From contig JAYQTS010000003.1 of NCBI GenBank assembly GCA_038147755.1, forward strand, positions 1 to 64,000: 64,000 bases of DNA. Reading direction: 5' to 3'. Positions within the stretch are counted from its first letter, which is position 1, and each line of letters starts with the position of its first letter. The translations under genes and the position numbers were made by a program. The notes under the pieces are model-generated. The model did not search any database. It was given only the letters and a program-made list of their open reading frames with translations, and was not told the DNA's origin. Below are positions 18,236-28,230 of the stretch, piece by piece. Source of the DNA: UBA5951 sp012269555. GTDB taxonomy: Bacteria; Pseudomonadota; Alphaproteobacteria; Puniceispirillales; Puniceispirillaceae.

Positions 18236-19345
18236 TTAATTATTCTTTAAACGGTACGATGGATGCCAAGAGGTGACAAGCCTCTCTATTAAACTTAAAG
18301 CACCATAACTAACAGAACCAGCGATTGCTGCTACTGTAATTTCGGCCCAGACCATATCTAAGTTCATACGGCCTACTTCAGTCGAAATTCTAAATCCAAT
18401 TCCAACTATTGGAGTTCCAAAAAATTCTGCAACAATCGCTCCTATCAGAGCTAGTGTGGAATTAATTTTTAGAGCATTAAAAATAAACGGCATTGCCGCA
18501 GGCAAACGAAGCTTAAAAAGAGTTTGCCAATAAGACGCTGCATAGGTATTTAAAAGGTCACGTTCTATTAAAGATGAGGAATTTAGTCCTGAAAGTGTAT
18601 TTACTAGCATTGGGAAAAAAGTCATAACCACTACTACGGCTGCTTTGGATTGCCAATCAAAACCAAACCACATAACCATAATGGGAGCTATTCCCACGAT
18701 GGGTAGCGCGGAAATAAAATTACCAACCGGCAGCAATCCTCGTCTTAAGAAATCATTTTTGTCGATTAAAACCGCAAAAATAAACGCACTACTACAACCA
18801 ATAAAATAACCAGCCAAGACAGACTTCATAAAGGTTTGTTGAAAATCTGCAAAAAGAATATCCAAAGAACTCATAAACTTGATTGCTATCATCGATGGTG
18901 GAGGTAAAATTACTGTTGGTATTTTAAGACCGACGGTTATTACTTCCCAGAAAAACAGAAGCCAAAACCCAAATAGGATAGGTATTCCAAAAGAATATAC
19001 TAAGGGAAAAATTTTACTTTCTTTACTCATTAATTTTTCTACCGCCAACCATGAATGGAGCCAGGCACAAATTGATAAAAACCAAAGTGTCTGTCCAAAA
19101 CCACTTGAAATTTCCTTTATTATAAAAAAAGCGGCTAACAAACTAATGCAGAGATCCAGCTTGAAATCATTTAAAAAACTAATTTTTTGGTAAATTAGAG
19201 GGTTTATTCTGAAAAATCCCATCATCCCAATCAATGTAGCAGAAAATATTATCTGTGGATTATTACTTTCAAAGAATACAGATAAAAAACAGATTAAACC
19301 GAGTATAGCTAAGCTATATGTTAGAATACTCCTCATATTAATCAT
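18236..19345 (-). CDS. ABC transporter permease (SsuC/TauC/ThiX type)
   Basis: A 369-residue permease. The first 140 residues form four to five extra helices ahead of the standard BPD domain, which begins near LLFFWEVITVGLKIPTVILPPPS. The coupling loop is LLNTYAASYWQTLFKLRLPAAMPFIFNALKI, and ISTEVGRMNLDMVWAEI follows. Most SsuC-type permeases have about 260 residues, so the N-terminal membrane extension is notable. The ATGA overlap with the upstream permease (4 bases) indicates tight coupling. Confidence 0.85.
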   Translation of the reverse strand: MINMRSILTYSLAILGLICFLSVFFESNNPQIIFSATLIGMMGFFRINPLIYQKISFLNDFKLDLCISLLAAFFIIKEISSGFGQTLWFLSICAWLHSWLAVEKLMSKESKIFPLVYSFGIPILFGFWLLFFWEVITVGLKIPTVILPPPSMIAIKFMSSLDILFADFQQTFMKSVLAGYFIGCSSAFIFAVLIDKNDFLRRGLLPVGNFISALPIVGIAPIMVMWFGFDWQSKAAVVVVMTFFPMLVNTLSGLNSSSLIERDLLNTYAASYWQTLFKLRLPAAMPFIFNALKINSTLALIGAIVAEFFGTPIVGIGFRISTEVGRMNLDMVWAEITVAAIAGSVSYGALSLIERLVTSWHPSYRLKNN

Positions 19346-20220
19346 TTCTGCATCCCCATTATTTTAAATGTAAGTTGAGAAATAATGTTAACGGAAATCA
19401 CGAGAAGAGCCGCAAGAGTTGCTGCAGAAATCAGTGCAGACCAAATTTGTATTGTTTGCCCATAATACGACCCTGTAAGCAAACGGGCGCCAAGTCCCGC
19501 GACTGCACCTGTTGGCAATTCCCCAACTATTGCTCCAACAAGACTAATAGCAATTGCTATTTTCATTGATGTAAAGAGAAAAGAAACGGATGATGGAAGT
19601 CTTAGTGAAAAAAATAATTTAGTTCTTGATGCACTATAGGTTTTCATTAAATCAATTAAGATAGGGTCAGGACTCCTGAGGCCTTTTACCATACCAACGG
19701 TAATAGGAAAGAAACTCAGATAAGCTGATATCATAGCCTTTGGCAAAAGTCCCGATAAGCCTACTGCATTTAAAACTACAATTATCATTGGGGCAATAGC
19801 TAGGATAGGTATAGTTTGACTGGTTATTATCCAAGGCATCAAAGATTTATCCATAGCTTTATTTTCTACAATAAAAATAGCGAGCGTTATTCCCATTAAT
19901 GTACCCATGAAAAAACCCATTAATGTAGAAGAAAGCGTAACCCAACTATGATAAATCAATGATCTCTTAGATGTGACCTTTTTTTTAACTGTGGTTTGCC
20001 AAATTTCAGATAATATTTGGTGGGGGGCGGGTAAAATAGGCCTTTCATGAGCCATCGTATCTTTTGCTAAGTCAACAAATGACCATTCAACAGAGCTTTT
20101 TTCATAATTCTGTATTTGCCATGGAGAATTAAGAAATATAGTAAAACCATACCATATGAAACCAATAGCAGACACAACTGCTAAAACAGGTATTACTTTA
20201 TTTTTAATAGCAAATAACAA
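19342..20220 (-). CDS. ABC transporter permease (SsuC/TauC/ThiX type)
   Basis: A 292-residue permease with six helices. APHQILSEIWQT leads into the membrane domain, and the EAA-type coupling loop is LIDLMKTYSASRTKLFFSLRLPSSVSFLFTSMK. AGLGARLLTGSYYGQTIQIW is also typical. With the next permease it would form a heterodimeric channel for the NMT1-type binding protein, driven by the ATPase at 20245. Confidence 0.85.
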   Translation of the reverse strand: MLFAIKNKVIPVLAVVSAIGFIWYGFTIFLNSPWQIQNYEKSSVEWSFVDLAKDTMAHERPILPAPHQILSEIWQTTVKKKVTSKRSLIYHSWVTLSSTLMGFFMGTLMGITLAIFIVENKAMDKSLMPWIITSQTIPILAIAPMIIVVLNAVGLSGLLPKAMISAYLSFFPITVGMVKGLRSPDPILIDLMKTYSASRTKLFFSLRLPSSVSFLFTSMKIAIAISLVGAIVGELPTGAVAGLGARLLTGSYYGQTIQIWSALISAATLAALLVISVNIISQLTFKIMGMQK

Positions 20221-20244
20221 ACTGACTATCCTTTAAATAACATT

Positions 20245-21039
20245 TTAATTTTCCAAATGGCTTTCTCTTAGGCCTCTTCTTACTCTTTGTGCAATTTCAA
20301 GGAATTTTTGGCTCTCTCTTATATTAAGAGGTCGCTTCAATGGTAAATCGGAATGAATAATATCAGTGATCCTTCCTGGACGAGGTGACATTACAACGAT
20401 TTTTGTGGATAGATAAACTGCCTCAGGTATTGAATGTGTAACAAAACAAATCGTTTTTTTTGTCTTTTTCCAAAGTTCGAGTAGTTGTTCATTCAAATGA
20501 TCGCGAACTATTTCATCTAGAGCTCCAAATGGTTCATCCATTAGCAACAAATCAGCATCAAAGGCTAAAGCTCGCGCAATAGAGGCCCTTTGCTGCATAC
20601 CGCCGGACAATTGCCAAGGAAATTTTTTTTCGAAACCAGATAGACCTACTAAATCAATATTTTTTTCGACCCGCTCTTTTTGCTCGTTTTTAGAATAACC
20701 CATAATTTCAAGCGGTAACGAGATATTTTGAGAAATACTTCGCCATTGAAGTAATGCGGGAGCCTGAAAAACGTATCCATAATCCCGATCTTTTCTTGCT
20801 ATTTTTGGTTTTTTTCCATTTACAGTTATTTCACCATCAGAGGGCTTTTCAAGTTCTGCAACCACTCTAAGAAAGGTTGTTTTTCCACAACCAGATGGTC
20901 CAATAAAAGATACAAAATCTCCCTCTTCTACCTCTAAATCAATATCTTTTAATGCGTGCACAGCACCGTCATTTGTTTTAAATATTAAGTTAAGTTTTTT
21001 GGCGGAAATAACTGACTTGCTAGAAACAGCTTGTTTCAT
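20245..21039 (-). CDS. ABC transporter ATPase (SsuB/TauB type)
   Basis: A 264-residue ATPase with Walker A GPSGCGKTT near residue 42, Q-loop VFQAPALLQW, signature LSGGMQQRASIARAL and Walker B LLMDEPFGALDE, then the H-loop in CFVTHSIPEAVYLS. This is the nitrate/sulfonate/taurine class that partners NMT1-type binding proteins. It lies directly upstream of its two permeases and downstream of dihydropyrimidinase on the same strand. Confidence 0.9.
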   Translation of the reverse strand: MKQAVSSKSVISAKKLNLIFKTNDGAVHALKDIDLEVEEGDFVSFIGPSGCGKTTFLRVVAELEKPSDGEITVNGKKPKIARKDRDYGYVFQAPALLQWRSISQNISLPLEIMGYSKNEQKERVEKNIDLVGLSGFEKKFPWQLSGGMQQRASIARALAFDADLLLMDEPFGALDEIVRDHLNEQLLELWKKTKKTICFVTHSIPEAVYLSTKIVVMSPRPGRITDIIHSDLPLKRPLNIRESQKFLEIAQRVRRGLRESHLEN

Positions 21040-21144
21040 CTATTAGAATCCCTCTACCCTTATGTTATTGCAATCAAAATATTTTACATTATCATACGCC
21101 AGCGGGCATATTATTTGGGTCTCTTATCACCTTTCTCGGAGCTG

Positions 21145-22544
21145 TCAGTTCTTTCCAAGTGGATAAAGCTTTGTTTGTTGCACTAAAGGCTTGCGTTCAA
21201 CAAAACTCCCATGTCCTTCCCTAGTTTTTATCTCATTCTCCTGAATAGCTACATATCCTTTAGTTAACGTAAAGCGTGGCAAACCTTTTACAGAAAAGCC
21301 TTCAAATACGTTATAATCGATGGCAGATTGTTGGTTTTTTGATGAGATTGTTTTTTCTCTGTTAGGATCCCAAACTACAATGTCTGCATCTGCTCCTTCT
21401 AGAATTGCTCCTTTTTGTGGATAAACATTTAAAGCCTTTGCAATGTTAGTTGACGTAACAGCTACAAATTCGTTCATTGTTAAGCGACCAGTATTTACTC
21501 CATTAGTCCAAAGAAGAGGCATTCTATCCTCTAGACCCCAGTCCCATTTGGAATTTTTGTAAAATCTCCAACTCCGAATCTTTTTTGTTCAGTCGTATAT
21601 GCGCAATGGTCAGTTGCCACAACTTGTAAAGACCCTGCCTGTAAACCAGCCCATAGGCTATCTTGATGTAACTTGTTACGAAATGGAGGAGACATCACCC
21701 TTCGCGCAGCATGGTGGCAGTCAGGATTAGAATATTCACTTTCATCTAAAAGCAAATGCTGAATTAAGGGTTCACCAAAAACCCTCATACCTTTTTGTCG
21801 CGCTCTGCGAATTGCCTCATGAGATTGCTCACACGATACGTGCACAACATATAATGGAACCCCTGCCATATCAGCTATCATGATAGCTCGATTGGTGGCT
21901 TCTCCTTCTACCTCAGGTGGACGAGAATATGAGTGCGCTTCTGGCCCATTATTACCTTGCTCCATTAATTTGGCTTGTAACTGAGCTACTACATCTCCAT
22001 TTTCGGCATGAACCAATGGCATTGCTCCAAGTTCTGCACATCTCTGGAATGAAGCATACATCTCGTCATCATCAATCATTAAAGCGCCTTTATAAGCCAT
22101 AAAGTGCTTAAAGGTATTAATACCCTTTCCAACTACTGTTGGCATATCATTAAAAACCTCTTCACCCCACCACGTTATAGCCATATGAAATGAATAATCC
22201 GTAGTAGCAAGTGATGACTTGTTATCCCAAGCTTGAATCGCTGTTAATAGTGATTGACCAGGGGATGGCAAGCAAAAGTCTACGACCATTGTTGTTCCGC
22301 CAGAGAGAGCTGCTCGAGTTCCAGATTCAAAGTTATCAGAGGAATAGGTTCCCATAAAAGGCATTTCAAGATGGGTATGAGGGTCTATTCCTCCAGGCAT
22401 AACAAAACATCCTGTTGCGTCTAATTCCTCCGAACCTGACAAGTTTTTTCCAATCGAAACAATCTTACCTTTTTCAATCAAAATATCAGATTTATAGGTT
22501 CTATCAGCAGTTACAATAGTACCATTTTTTATCACTGTACTCAT
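21145..22544 (-). CDS. hydA: Dihydropyrimidinase, one homopolymer frameshift
   Basis: This cyclic amidase opens dihydrouracil to N-carbamoyl-beta-alanine. The binuclear-metal set is visible: DPHTHLEMPF (HxH), FKHFMAYKGALM (carboxylated Lys), PLVHAENGD (His), VVHVSCEQSHEAI (His) and VATDHCAYT (Asp). The frame from 22544 stops at 21531 after NGTGV. One more G in the G4 run (C4 at 21536-21539, plus strand) gives NGTGGLEDRMPLLWTNGVN and joins the rest, ending at 21145. The restored protein has about 466 residues, normal for the family. It sits between ureidopropionase and the NMT1-type transporter. Confidence 0.9.
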
Positions 22545-22568
22545 TAGCTCTACCTCCTTTTTATTTTT

Positions 22569-23846
22569 TTATTCATCAACAACACCTGCAGTTTCCACAA
22601 CTGCATGAAATAAAACATCTGCGCCAGCAGTAGCCCATTCTTTAGAAATTTCCTCAGCTTCATTGTGTGATAAACCATCAACACATGGGCACATAATCAT
22701 TGCTGTGGGAGCAATTCTATTTATCCAACATGCATCATGTCCTGCTCCAGAAACGATATCTCTATGAGAGTAACCTAGTTTTTCTGCAGAATTTCTGACA
22801 GCAGAGACACAATTTTCATCAAATTTTACTGGATCAAATTTACCGGCTTGTTCGATTTCCATCTTAAGCCCTATTTCATTGCATATTTTTTCGGCTCCAT
22901 CTCTTAAACGCTGTTCCATATCATCGATTACTTCTTGAGTTGGGTGTCGAAAATCTATTGTGAAAACTACTTTCCCTGGAATTATATTCCTTGAGTTAGG
23001 ATAAACATCGCAATGGCCGACAGCACCAACGGCCAAGGGTGAGTGTGATAGAGCAATTTCATCAACTAGTTGGGTAATTTTTGCCATACCAAGACCAGCA
23101 TTTATTCTTTTTGGCATTGGAGTAGAGCCAGTATGTGATTCCTTGCCGGTTAGTGTGACCTGTAACCAATTCAGTCCCTGTCCGTGAGTAACTACACCAA
23201 TATCTATATTCTCATCCTCTAAGATAGGACCTTGTTCTATATGGAGTTCAAAAAAAGCTGCCATTTTTCTTGAGCCGACTTCTTCTTCTCCAATCCATCC
23301 TATCCGTGCAAGCTCATCCCCCACCGATTTTCCATTTGAGTCTTCTCTTCCATAGGCCCATTCTAAAGAATGAATGCCAGCAAACACACCAGAGGCCATC
23401 ATGGGTGGTGAAAATCTAGTACCTTCTTCATTGGTCCAATTAACAACTTCTATTGGGTGTTTAGTTTTAATACCTGTTTCGTTTAAAGTTCTAATTATTT
23501 CTAAGCCTGCTAAAACACCCAACACACCGTCATATTTTCCACCAGTTGGTTGGGTGTCTAAATGACTTCCAACCATAATCGGAGGAAGTGAAGGGTCAAG
23601 TCCTTCATGTCTTGCAAACATATTCCCCATTTTATCAAGACCCAGCTCCATACCCTCTTTTTCACACCAACTTTTAAATAGGTGTCTGCCTTCAGAATCC
23701 TCATCCGTTAGGGTTTGTCTATTATTTCCCCCAGCTATTCCTGGACCTATTTTTGCCATTTCCATTATAGAGTCCCATAGTCGGTCTCCATTTATCCTGA
23801 AATTTTTCCTTAACGCATTTGAGGGATTAGAAGATATTTTATTCAT
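22569..23846 (-). CDS. pydC: Zn-dependent N-carbamoyl amidohydrolase (beta-ureidopropionase type)
   Basis: A 425-residue M20-type hydrolase of the HyuC/AmaB/PydC group. Metal ligands are visible in VGSHLDTQPTGGKYDGVLG (His, Asp), NWTNEEGTRF (Glu-Glu), ELHIEQGP (His) and CVDGLSHNEAEE (His). GAGHDACWINRIAPTAM is typical. It would hydrolyse N-carbamoyl-beta-alanine to beta-alanine, CO2 and ammonia, the step after dihydropyrimidinase. AAAAAAGG precedes the ATG. The family also includes L-N-carbamoylases and allantoate amidohydrolase; the pathway context decides the call. Confidence 0.85.
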   Translation of the reverse strand: MNKISSNPSNALRKNFRINGDRLWDSIMEMAKIGPGIAGGNNRQTLTDEDSEGRHLFKSWCEKEGMELGLDKMGNMFARHEGLDPSLPPIMVGSHLDTQPTGGKYDGVLGVLAGLEIIRTLNETGIKTKHPIEVVNWTNEEGTRFSPPMMASGVFAGIHSLEWAYGREDSNGKSVGDELARIGWIGEEEVGSRKMAAFFELHIEQGPILEDENIDIGVVTHGQGLNWLQVTLTGKESHTGSTPMPKRINAGLGMAKITQLVDEIALSHSPLAVGAVGHCDVYPNSRNIIPGKVVFTIDFRHPTQEVIDDMEQRLRDGAEKICNEIGLKMEIEQAGKFDPVKFDENCVSAVRNSAEKLGYSHRDIVSGAGHDACWINRIAPTAMIMCPCVDGLSHNEAEEISKEWATAGADVLFHAVVETAGVVDE

Positions 23847-23919
23847 TTTTGTACCTTTTTTTTGGTATAGTATTAAAATCTAACGAAATATTTCTTATGA
23901 AGATATGTTACTTTCCGAT

Positions 23920-25248
23920 TCATTCTATTTCTTTCAGAACCTCACCTACACAATTCACCAGCTCGTCAATTTGGTTTTTTGAAATAATTAATGGAGGAGA
24001 TAACGCTATTATGTCTCCAGTAGTTCGGATTAAACAACCTTTCTCAAAAGCTTTCAAAAACGCATTAAAAGCTCTTTTAGTTGGGGCTCCATCAATTGGC
24101 TGTAATTCTATTGCACCGATTAACCCTATGTTTCGGATATCCATCACATAGGGGTGGTCACTAAGAGAGTGCAATTTTTCTTCCCAATAATTTGCTAGAC
24201 TTGAACCTCTTGAAAGAAGATTTTCCTCAGAGTAGGTTTCAAGTGTTCCTATGCCTGCTGCGGCTGCTATGGGATTACCTGAGTAAGTATAACCATGAAA
24301 AAATTCTATTAAATTTTCAGGGCCATTCATGAATTTATCATGAATATTATCTTTTACAATAACGGCGCCCATAGGAATAACACCACTAGTTAATCCTTTT
24401 GCCGTTGTCATAATATCTGGGGTAACATTGAAAAAATCAGCAGCAAATGGACTGCCAAGCCTACCAAATCCAGTTATTACTTCGTCAAAAATTAATAAGA
24501 AACCATACTTATCACAGATTTCACGAATACGCTCAAGATAGCCCATTGGTGGGATTAAAACCCCTGTTGAGCCTGCAATAGGTTCTATGATGACCGCTGC
24601 GATTGTAGATGGGTCATGTAGCATTGCAATTCTTTCTAAATCATCGGCTAGTTCAGCCCCATATTTAGGTTGACCTTTACTAAAGGCATTTTTATCCAAT
24701 TGGTGGGTGTGAGGTAAATGATCTACGCCTGTGAGCAAGGTACCAAACATTTTCCTATTTGCAACAATCCCTCCAACAGAGATACCCCCAAAATTAACGC
24801 CATGATATCCTCTTTCTCTCCCTATAAGCCTAGTCCTGCTGCCCTCTCCATTTAATTTATGATATGCAAGAGCTATTTTTAGAGCAGTTTCAACGGATTC
24901 TGCCCCTGAATTAGTATAAAATACTTTATTTAAGCTTTTAGGAGTAATATCCGTAATCTTATTAGCTAATTCGAATGCCTTTGGGTGACCCATTTGGAAT
25001 GCGGGAGCATAATCTAATTCCGTAACTTGCTTTTGGATTGCACTTATTATCCTTGGTCTTGCGTGACCAGCGTTCACGCACCATAAACCAGCGGTTCCGT
25101 CTAAAATAGACCTCCCATCTATAGTTTGATAATGCATATCCTTAGCTTTTGTAAGCATTCGCGGATTTGATTTGAATTGCCGGTTAGCTGTAAACGGCAT
25201 CCAAAATGAATTTAAATCATTTATTAGTTCTGAAGAATGGTCTGGCAT
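23920..25248 (-). CDS. Class III omega-aminotransferase, probably beta-alanine:pyruvate
   Basis: A 442-residue PLP enzyme. LLIFDEVITGFGRLG holds the cofactor-binding Asp, and TTAKGLTSGVIPMGAV holds the Schiff-base Lys. GTAGLWCVNAGHARP and YTNSGAESVETALKIALAYH are typical of beta-alanine/omega-amino-acid:pyruvate transaminases. In this operon it would turn the beta-alanine released from uracil into malonic semialdehyde. It lies between preA and pydC. A weak G/C hairpin separates it from preA. Confidence 0.88.
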   Translation of the reverse strand: MPDHSSELINDLNSFWMPFTANRQFKSNPRMLTKAKDMHYQTIDGRSILDGTAGLWCVNAGHARPRIISAIQKQVTELDYAPAFQMGHPKAFELANKITDITPKSLNKVFYTNSGAESVETALKIALAYHKLNGEGSRTRLIGRERGYHGVNFGGISVGGIVANRKMFGTLLTGVDHLPHTHQLDKNAFSKGQPKYGAELADDLERIAMLHDPSTIAAVIIEPIAGSTGVLIPPMGYLERIREICDKYGFLLIFDEVITGFGRLGSPFAADFFNVTPDIMTTAKGLTSGVIPMGAVIVKDNIHDKFMNGPENLIEFFHGYTYSGNPIAAAAGIGTLETYSEENLLSRGSSLANYWEEKLHSLSDHPYVMDIRNIGLIGAIELQPIDGAPTKRAFNAFLKAFEKGCLIRTTGDIIALSPPLIISKNQIDELVNCVGEVLKEIE

Positions 25249-25293
25249 ATTAACTCATTTTTTTGAAGCTCTTAAATAAATAAAAATATTTAA

Positions 25294-25309
25294 AGGGGTG
25301 TTCCCCCCT
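25294..25309 (-). terminator. Weak hairpin between preA and the aminotransferase gene
   Basis: AGGGG (25294-25298) can pair with CCCCT (25305-25309). On the minus strand it is followed by TTTAAATATTTTTATTT. The stem is only five bp. It could attenuate read-through from preTA. The rest of 25249-25473 shows no gene. Confidence 0.3.
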
Positions 25310-25473
25310 CATATAAATGAAATACCATTTTTTCCGTTCGGTCAAACGTTTCCACGCAAGCCTATTAACAAAGATAATTTGTCTTACTGGCAACTTATAA
25401 TTCAAGTCTTGAAAACAAATAAAGAGAGCAGATTAGTCGTAAATGGATCTATTTTTTGTCCCTATAAACATTT

Positions 25474-26778
25474 TTATTCTGCAGCATTCGCTGGATTATT
25501 TGGATGAACGGTCCAATCACCAGCTTCTTTTTTCACAATCTCGCCTGTTCTTTCATCAAGTTGACCAGGGCTGAGTGGTTCCATTGTGATACAATTTTCT
25601 ACTGGACAAACACTTACGCACAAATTACATCCCACACATTCGGAATCTATAACTTCAAAATGTCTTTCTCCATTAACCATATTTGTAATCGCTTGATGAG
25701 AAGTATCTTCACAAGCGATATGGCATCGTCCACACTTAATACAAGAATCTTGGTTAATTCGCGCTTTTGCCACATAATTAAGATTTAAGTACTGCCAATC
25801 AGTAACGTTGGGTACAGCTCTACCAATAATATCTGAAAGATTATTATGACCTGATTTATCCATCCAGTTATTAAGACCTTCTTTTAGGTCCTCGATTATC
25901 TTAAAACCATATGTCATTGCTGCGGTACAAACTTGGACATTAGAAGCGCCCAATGATAAAAATTCGGCTGCATCTCGCCATGTAGTGATGCCTCCGATCC
26001 CAGAAATAGGGAAGTTTTTCATTTCGTTATCACCTGCGATATTTGCAACCATATTAAGAGCTATTGGTTTTACTGCAGGACCGCACATACCTCCATGGCT
26101 TCCTTTGCCGTCGATACTTGGCTCAGGTGAAAAATTATCTAAATTTACGGATATAATTGAACTTACTGTGTTAATTAATGAAACCGCATCAGCGCCGCCA
26201 TTTAGAGCTGCTTTAGCTGGATATCTAATATCTGTGATATTCGGGGTTAATTTAACTATTACCGGCATACGTGTATGTGACTTACACCAGCGTGTGACCA
26301 TCTCAATATATTCTGGTACTTGTCCAACAGCTGAACCCATTCCTCTTTCCGACATTCCATGAGGACAACCAAAATTAAGTTCCACACCGTCACTTCCCGT
26401 ATCTTCAACTTTCTTAAGCATTTCTTCCCAGTAAGTTTCCTCACAGGGCACCATCAAGCTGGTTACTAGAGCTCGGTCTGGCCAATCTCTTTTTACCTGC
26501 TTAATTTCTTGAAGATTTATCTCAAGGGGTCTATCGGTTATTAATTCAATATTATTAAGTGCAAGGAGGCTTCTGTCTGGACCCCAAACAGCTCCATACC
26601 TTGGCCCATTAACGTTCACTATATGAGGGTCAAAACCGAGTGTTTTCCAAACCACACCGCCCCAGCCCGCTTTAAAGGCTCGTTCAACATTATATGCCTT
26701 ATCTGTAGGGGGTGCCGACGCTAACCAAAATGGGTTTGGTGATTTGATCCCAATAAAGTCATTTCGTAGGTCTGCCAT
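25474..26778 (-). CDS. preA: NAD-dependent dihydropyrimidine dehydrogenase, catalytic subunit
   Basis: A 434-residue protein. An FMN-binding dihydroorotate-dehydrogenase-like barrel (residues 1-320; NPFWLASAPPTDKAYNVER, GGVVWKTLGF, FPISGIGGITTWRDAAEFL) is followed by two 4Fe-4S motifs, CIKCGRCHIAC and CVGCNLCVSVCP. It reduces uracil or thymine to the 5,6-dihydro form with electrons from PreT. The loop that carries the catalytic Cys of mammalian DPD reads GMSERGMGSAVGQVP here, with Val at that place. The E. coli protein, as I recall it, also lacks the Cys. It is transcribed just after preT. Confidence 0.92.
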   Translation of the reverse strand: MADLRNDFIGIKSPNPFWLASAPPTDKAYNVERAFKAGWGGVVWKTLGFDPHIVNVNGPRYGAVWGPDRSLLALNNIELITDRPLEINLQEIKQVKRDWPDRALVTSLMVPCEETYWEEMLKKVEDTGSDGVELNFGCPHGMSERGMGSAVGQVPEYIEMVTRWCKSHTRMPVIVKLTPNITDIRYPAKAALNGGADAVSLINTVSSIISVNLDNFSPEPSIDGKGSHGGMCGPAVKPIALNMVANIAGDNEMKNFPISGIGGITTWRDAAEFLSLGASNVQVCTAAMTYGFKIIEDLKEGLNNWMDKSGHNNLSDIIGRAVPNVTDWQYLNLNYVAKARINQDSCIKCGRCHIACEDTSHQAITNMVNGERHFEVIDSECVGCNLCVSVCPVENCITMEPLSPGQLDERTGEIVKKEAGDWTVHPNNPANAAE

Positions 26779-26802
26779 ATTACTTTTCCTTACAAATTTA
26801 AA

Positions 26803-28147
26803 CTAATTCCTTAAAAAATTATTGATGGATTCAGCCGAGTCTCTGCCATTTGCAACAGCGGTTACTGTTAAATCCTCCCCACCAATAGTGCAATCTCCTC
26901 CAGCCCAGACTTTAGGTATAGATGTTCGACCCTCACTATCAACCCAAATCTTACCATTATCTATTTTGAGTTTTTTCAATAAGGGGTCATCTTCTAATGT
27001 TTGTCCGATTGCCAGAAATAATTGATCTGCCTCTAATGTTAAAAACTCATTTGTTCCTATAAGTTTTTTATCCTTATATGCAGTATATTCAAATTTAACG
27101 GCTGCACAGATTAGAGTCTATTTTTTCAATAGAAGAAGGTTGAAGCCATTCACGAATAACAATTCCATTTGAAGTAGCTCGTTCTTTTTCCACGGAGGAG
27201 GCGTTCATAGCTTCTTTGCCCCTTCTATAGGCTATCGTTACTTCTTCAGCACCTAGCAGCTTTATTTGGACGCTAATGTCAACGGCCGTCATACCGCCTC
27301 CGATAACAACCACTTTTCTTCCCACTGGCAAAGTTGATTTGTCAGCAGTCTGTCGTAAGTTTGCTATGTAATCCACAGCATCTTCTACTCCTGGAGTTTT
27401 TTCTTCTAAAAACGATAAATTATTTGTATCTTCAAGCCCAACACCTAAGAATATGCAATCATACTCACTCATTAAATTTTCTAATGAGAGGTCTTTTCCT
27501 AATTTTTTATTCTGATGAAACTCTATTCCACCAATTTCTTTAATAAAATCGAGTTCATTCTGTGCAAAGTTGTCTACAGTTTTGTAAGCAGCTATCCCGT
27601 ACTCATTTAAACCACCAGGTTTTTCTCTTGCGTCGTATATGCTTACTGTATGTCCATACATTGATAATCTGTGAGCGCAGGCTAAACCAGCAGGACCGGC
27701 TCCAATTACAGCAATCTTCTTACCTGTTTCAGCTTCACGCTTATAAAATTGCTGTTTTGAGAATATTGCTTTATCAGTCGCATGTCTTTGAAGGAGTCCT
27801 ATCTTAACAGGGTCACTCTCCGCAGTTTCCCTTACACAAGCCTCTTCACATAGGGTCTCTGTAGGACAAACACGCGCGCACATTCCACCTAAGATATTTT
27901 GATCAAAAATTGTTTTTGCTGAACCGTCGATATCACCAGTTGAAATTTGTCTGATAAATTTTGGTATATCTATCGATGTTGGACATGCTGTGACACAAGG
28001 TGCATCATAGCAAAAATAACATCTATCAGCTTCTACTTTTGCTTCATGCAAATTTAAAGGAGGGTGGGCGTCACAAAAATTTTTTTCGTAATTTTCTGTT
28101 CTGAGGCGATTGCCACTAATTCTTTCGTGTATTTTAGCTCTTTCCAA
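26803..28147 (-). CDS. preT: NAD-dependent dihydropyrimidine dehydrogenase, NADH-binding subunit, one frameshift
   Basis: A GltD-like flavoprotein. N-terminal Fe-S motifs CYFCYDAPCVTACP and CARVCPTETLCEEAC precede the FAD fold (VIGAGPAGLACAHRL) and the NAD fold (VVVIGGGMTAVDISV). The first frame stops at 27095. Another continues as AAVKFEYTAYKDKKLIG, then LFLAIGQTLEDD and VWAGGDCTIGGEDLTVTAVANGR, ending with TAG at 26803-26805. A one-base insertion or equivalent near 27105-27120 explains the break; the joined protein has about 448 residues. The start is TTG at 28147 with GGAG eight bases upstream. It passes NADH electrons to PreA and heads the operon. Confidence 0.85.
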
Positions 28148-28230
28148 AAAATTCTCCGTTTTGCTTGCTTAATTTTTTTATCCAGTGTTTTCTCAGTTTT
28201 GAATTTATTTTTGCTTAGTGCAACAAAATT

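Noticed and set aside
25504..26362. Plus-strand open frames opposite preA
   Set aside because: Antisense to Fe-S and FMN motifs of preA; no features of their own.
25474..26778. Missing catalytic Cys in PreA as a sign of inactivity
   Set aside because: The Val in GMGSAVGQ differs from mammalian DPD, but as I recall E. coli PreA also lacks this Cys, so it is not evidence of loss of function.
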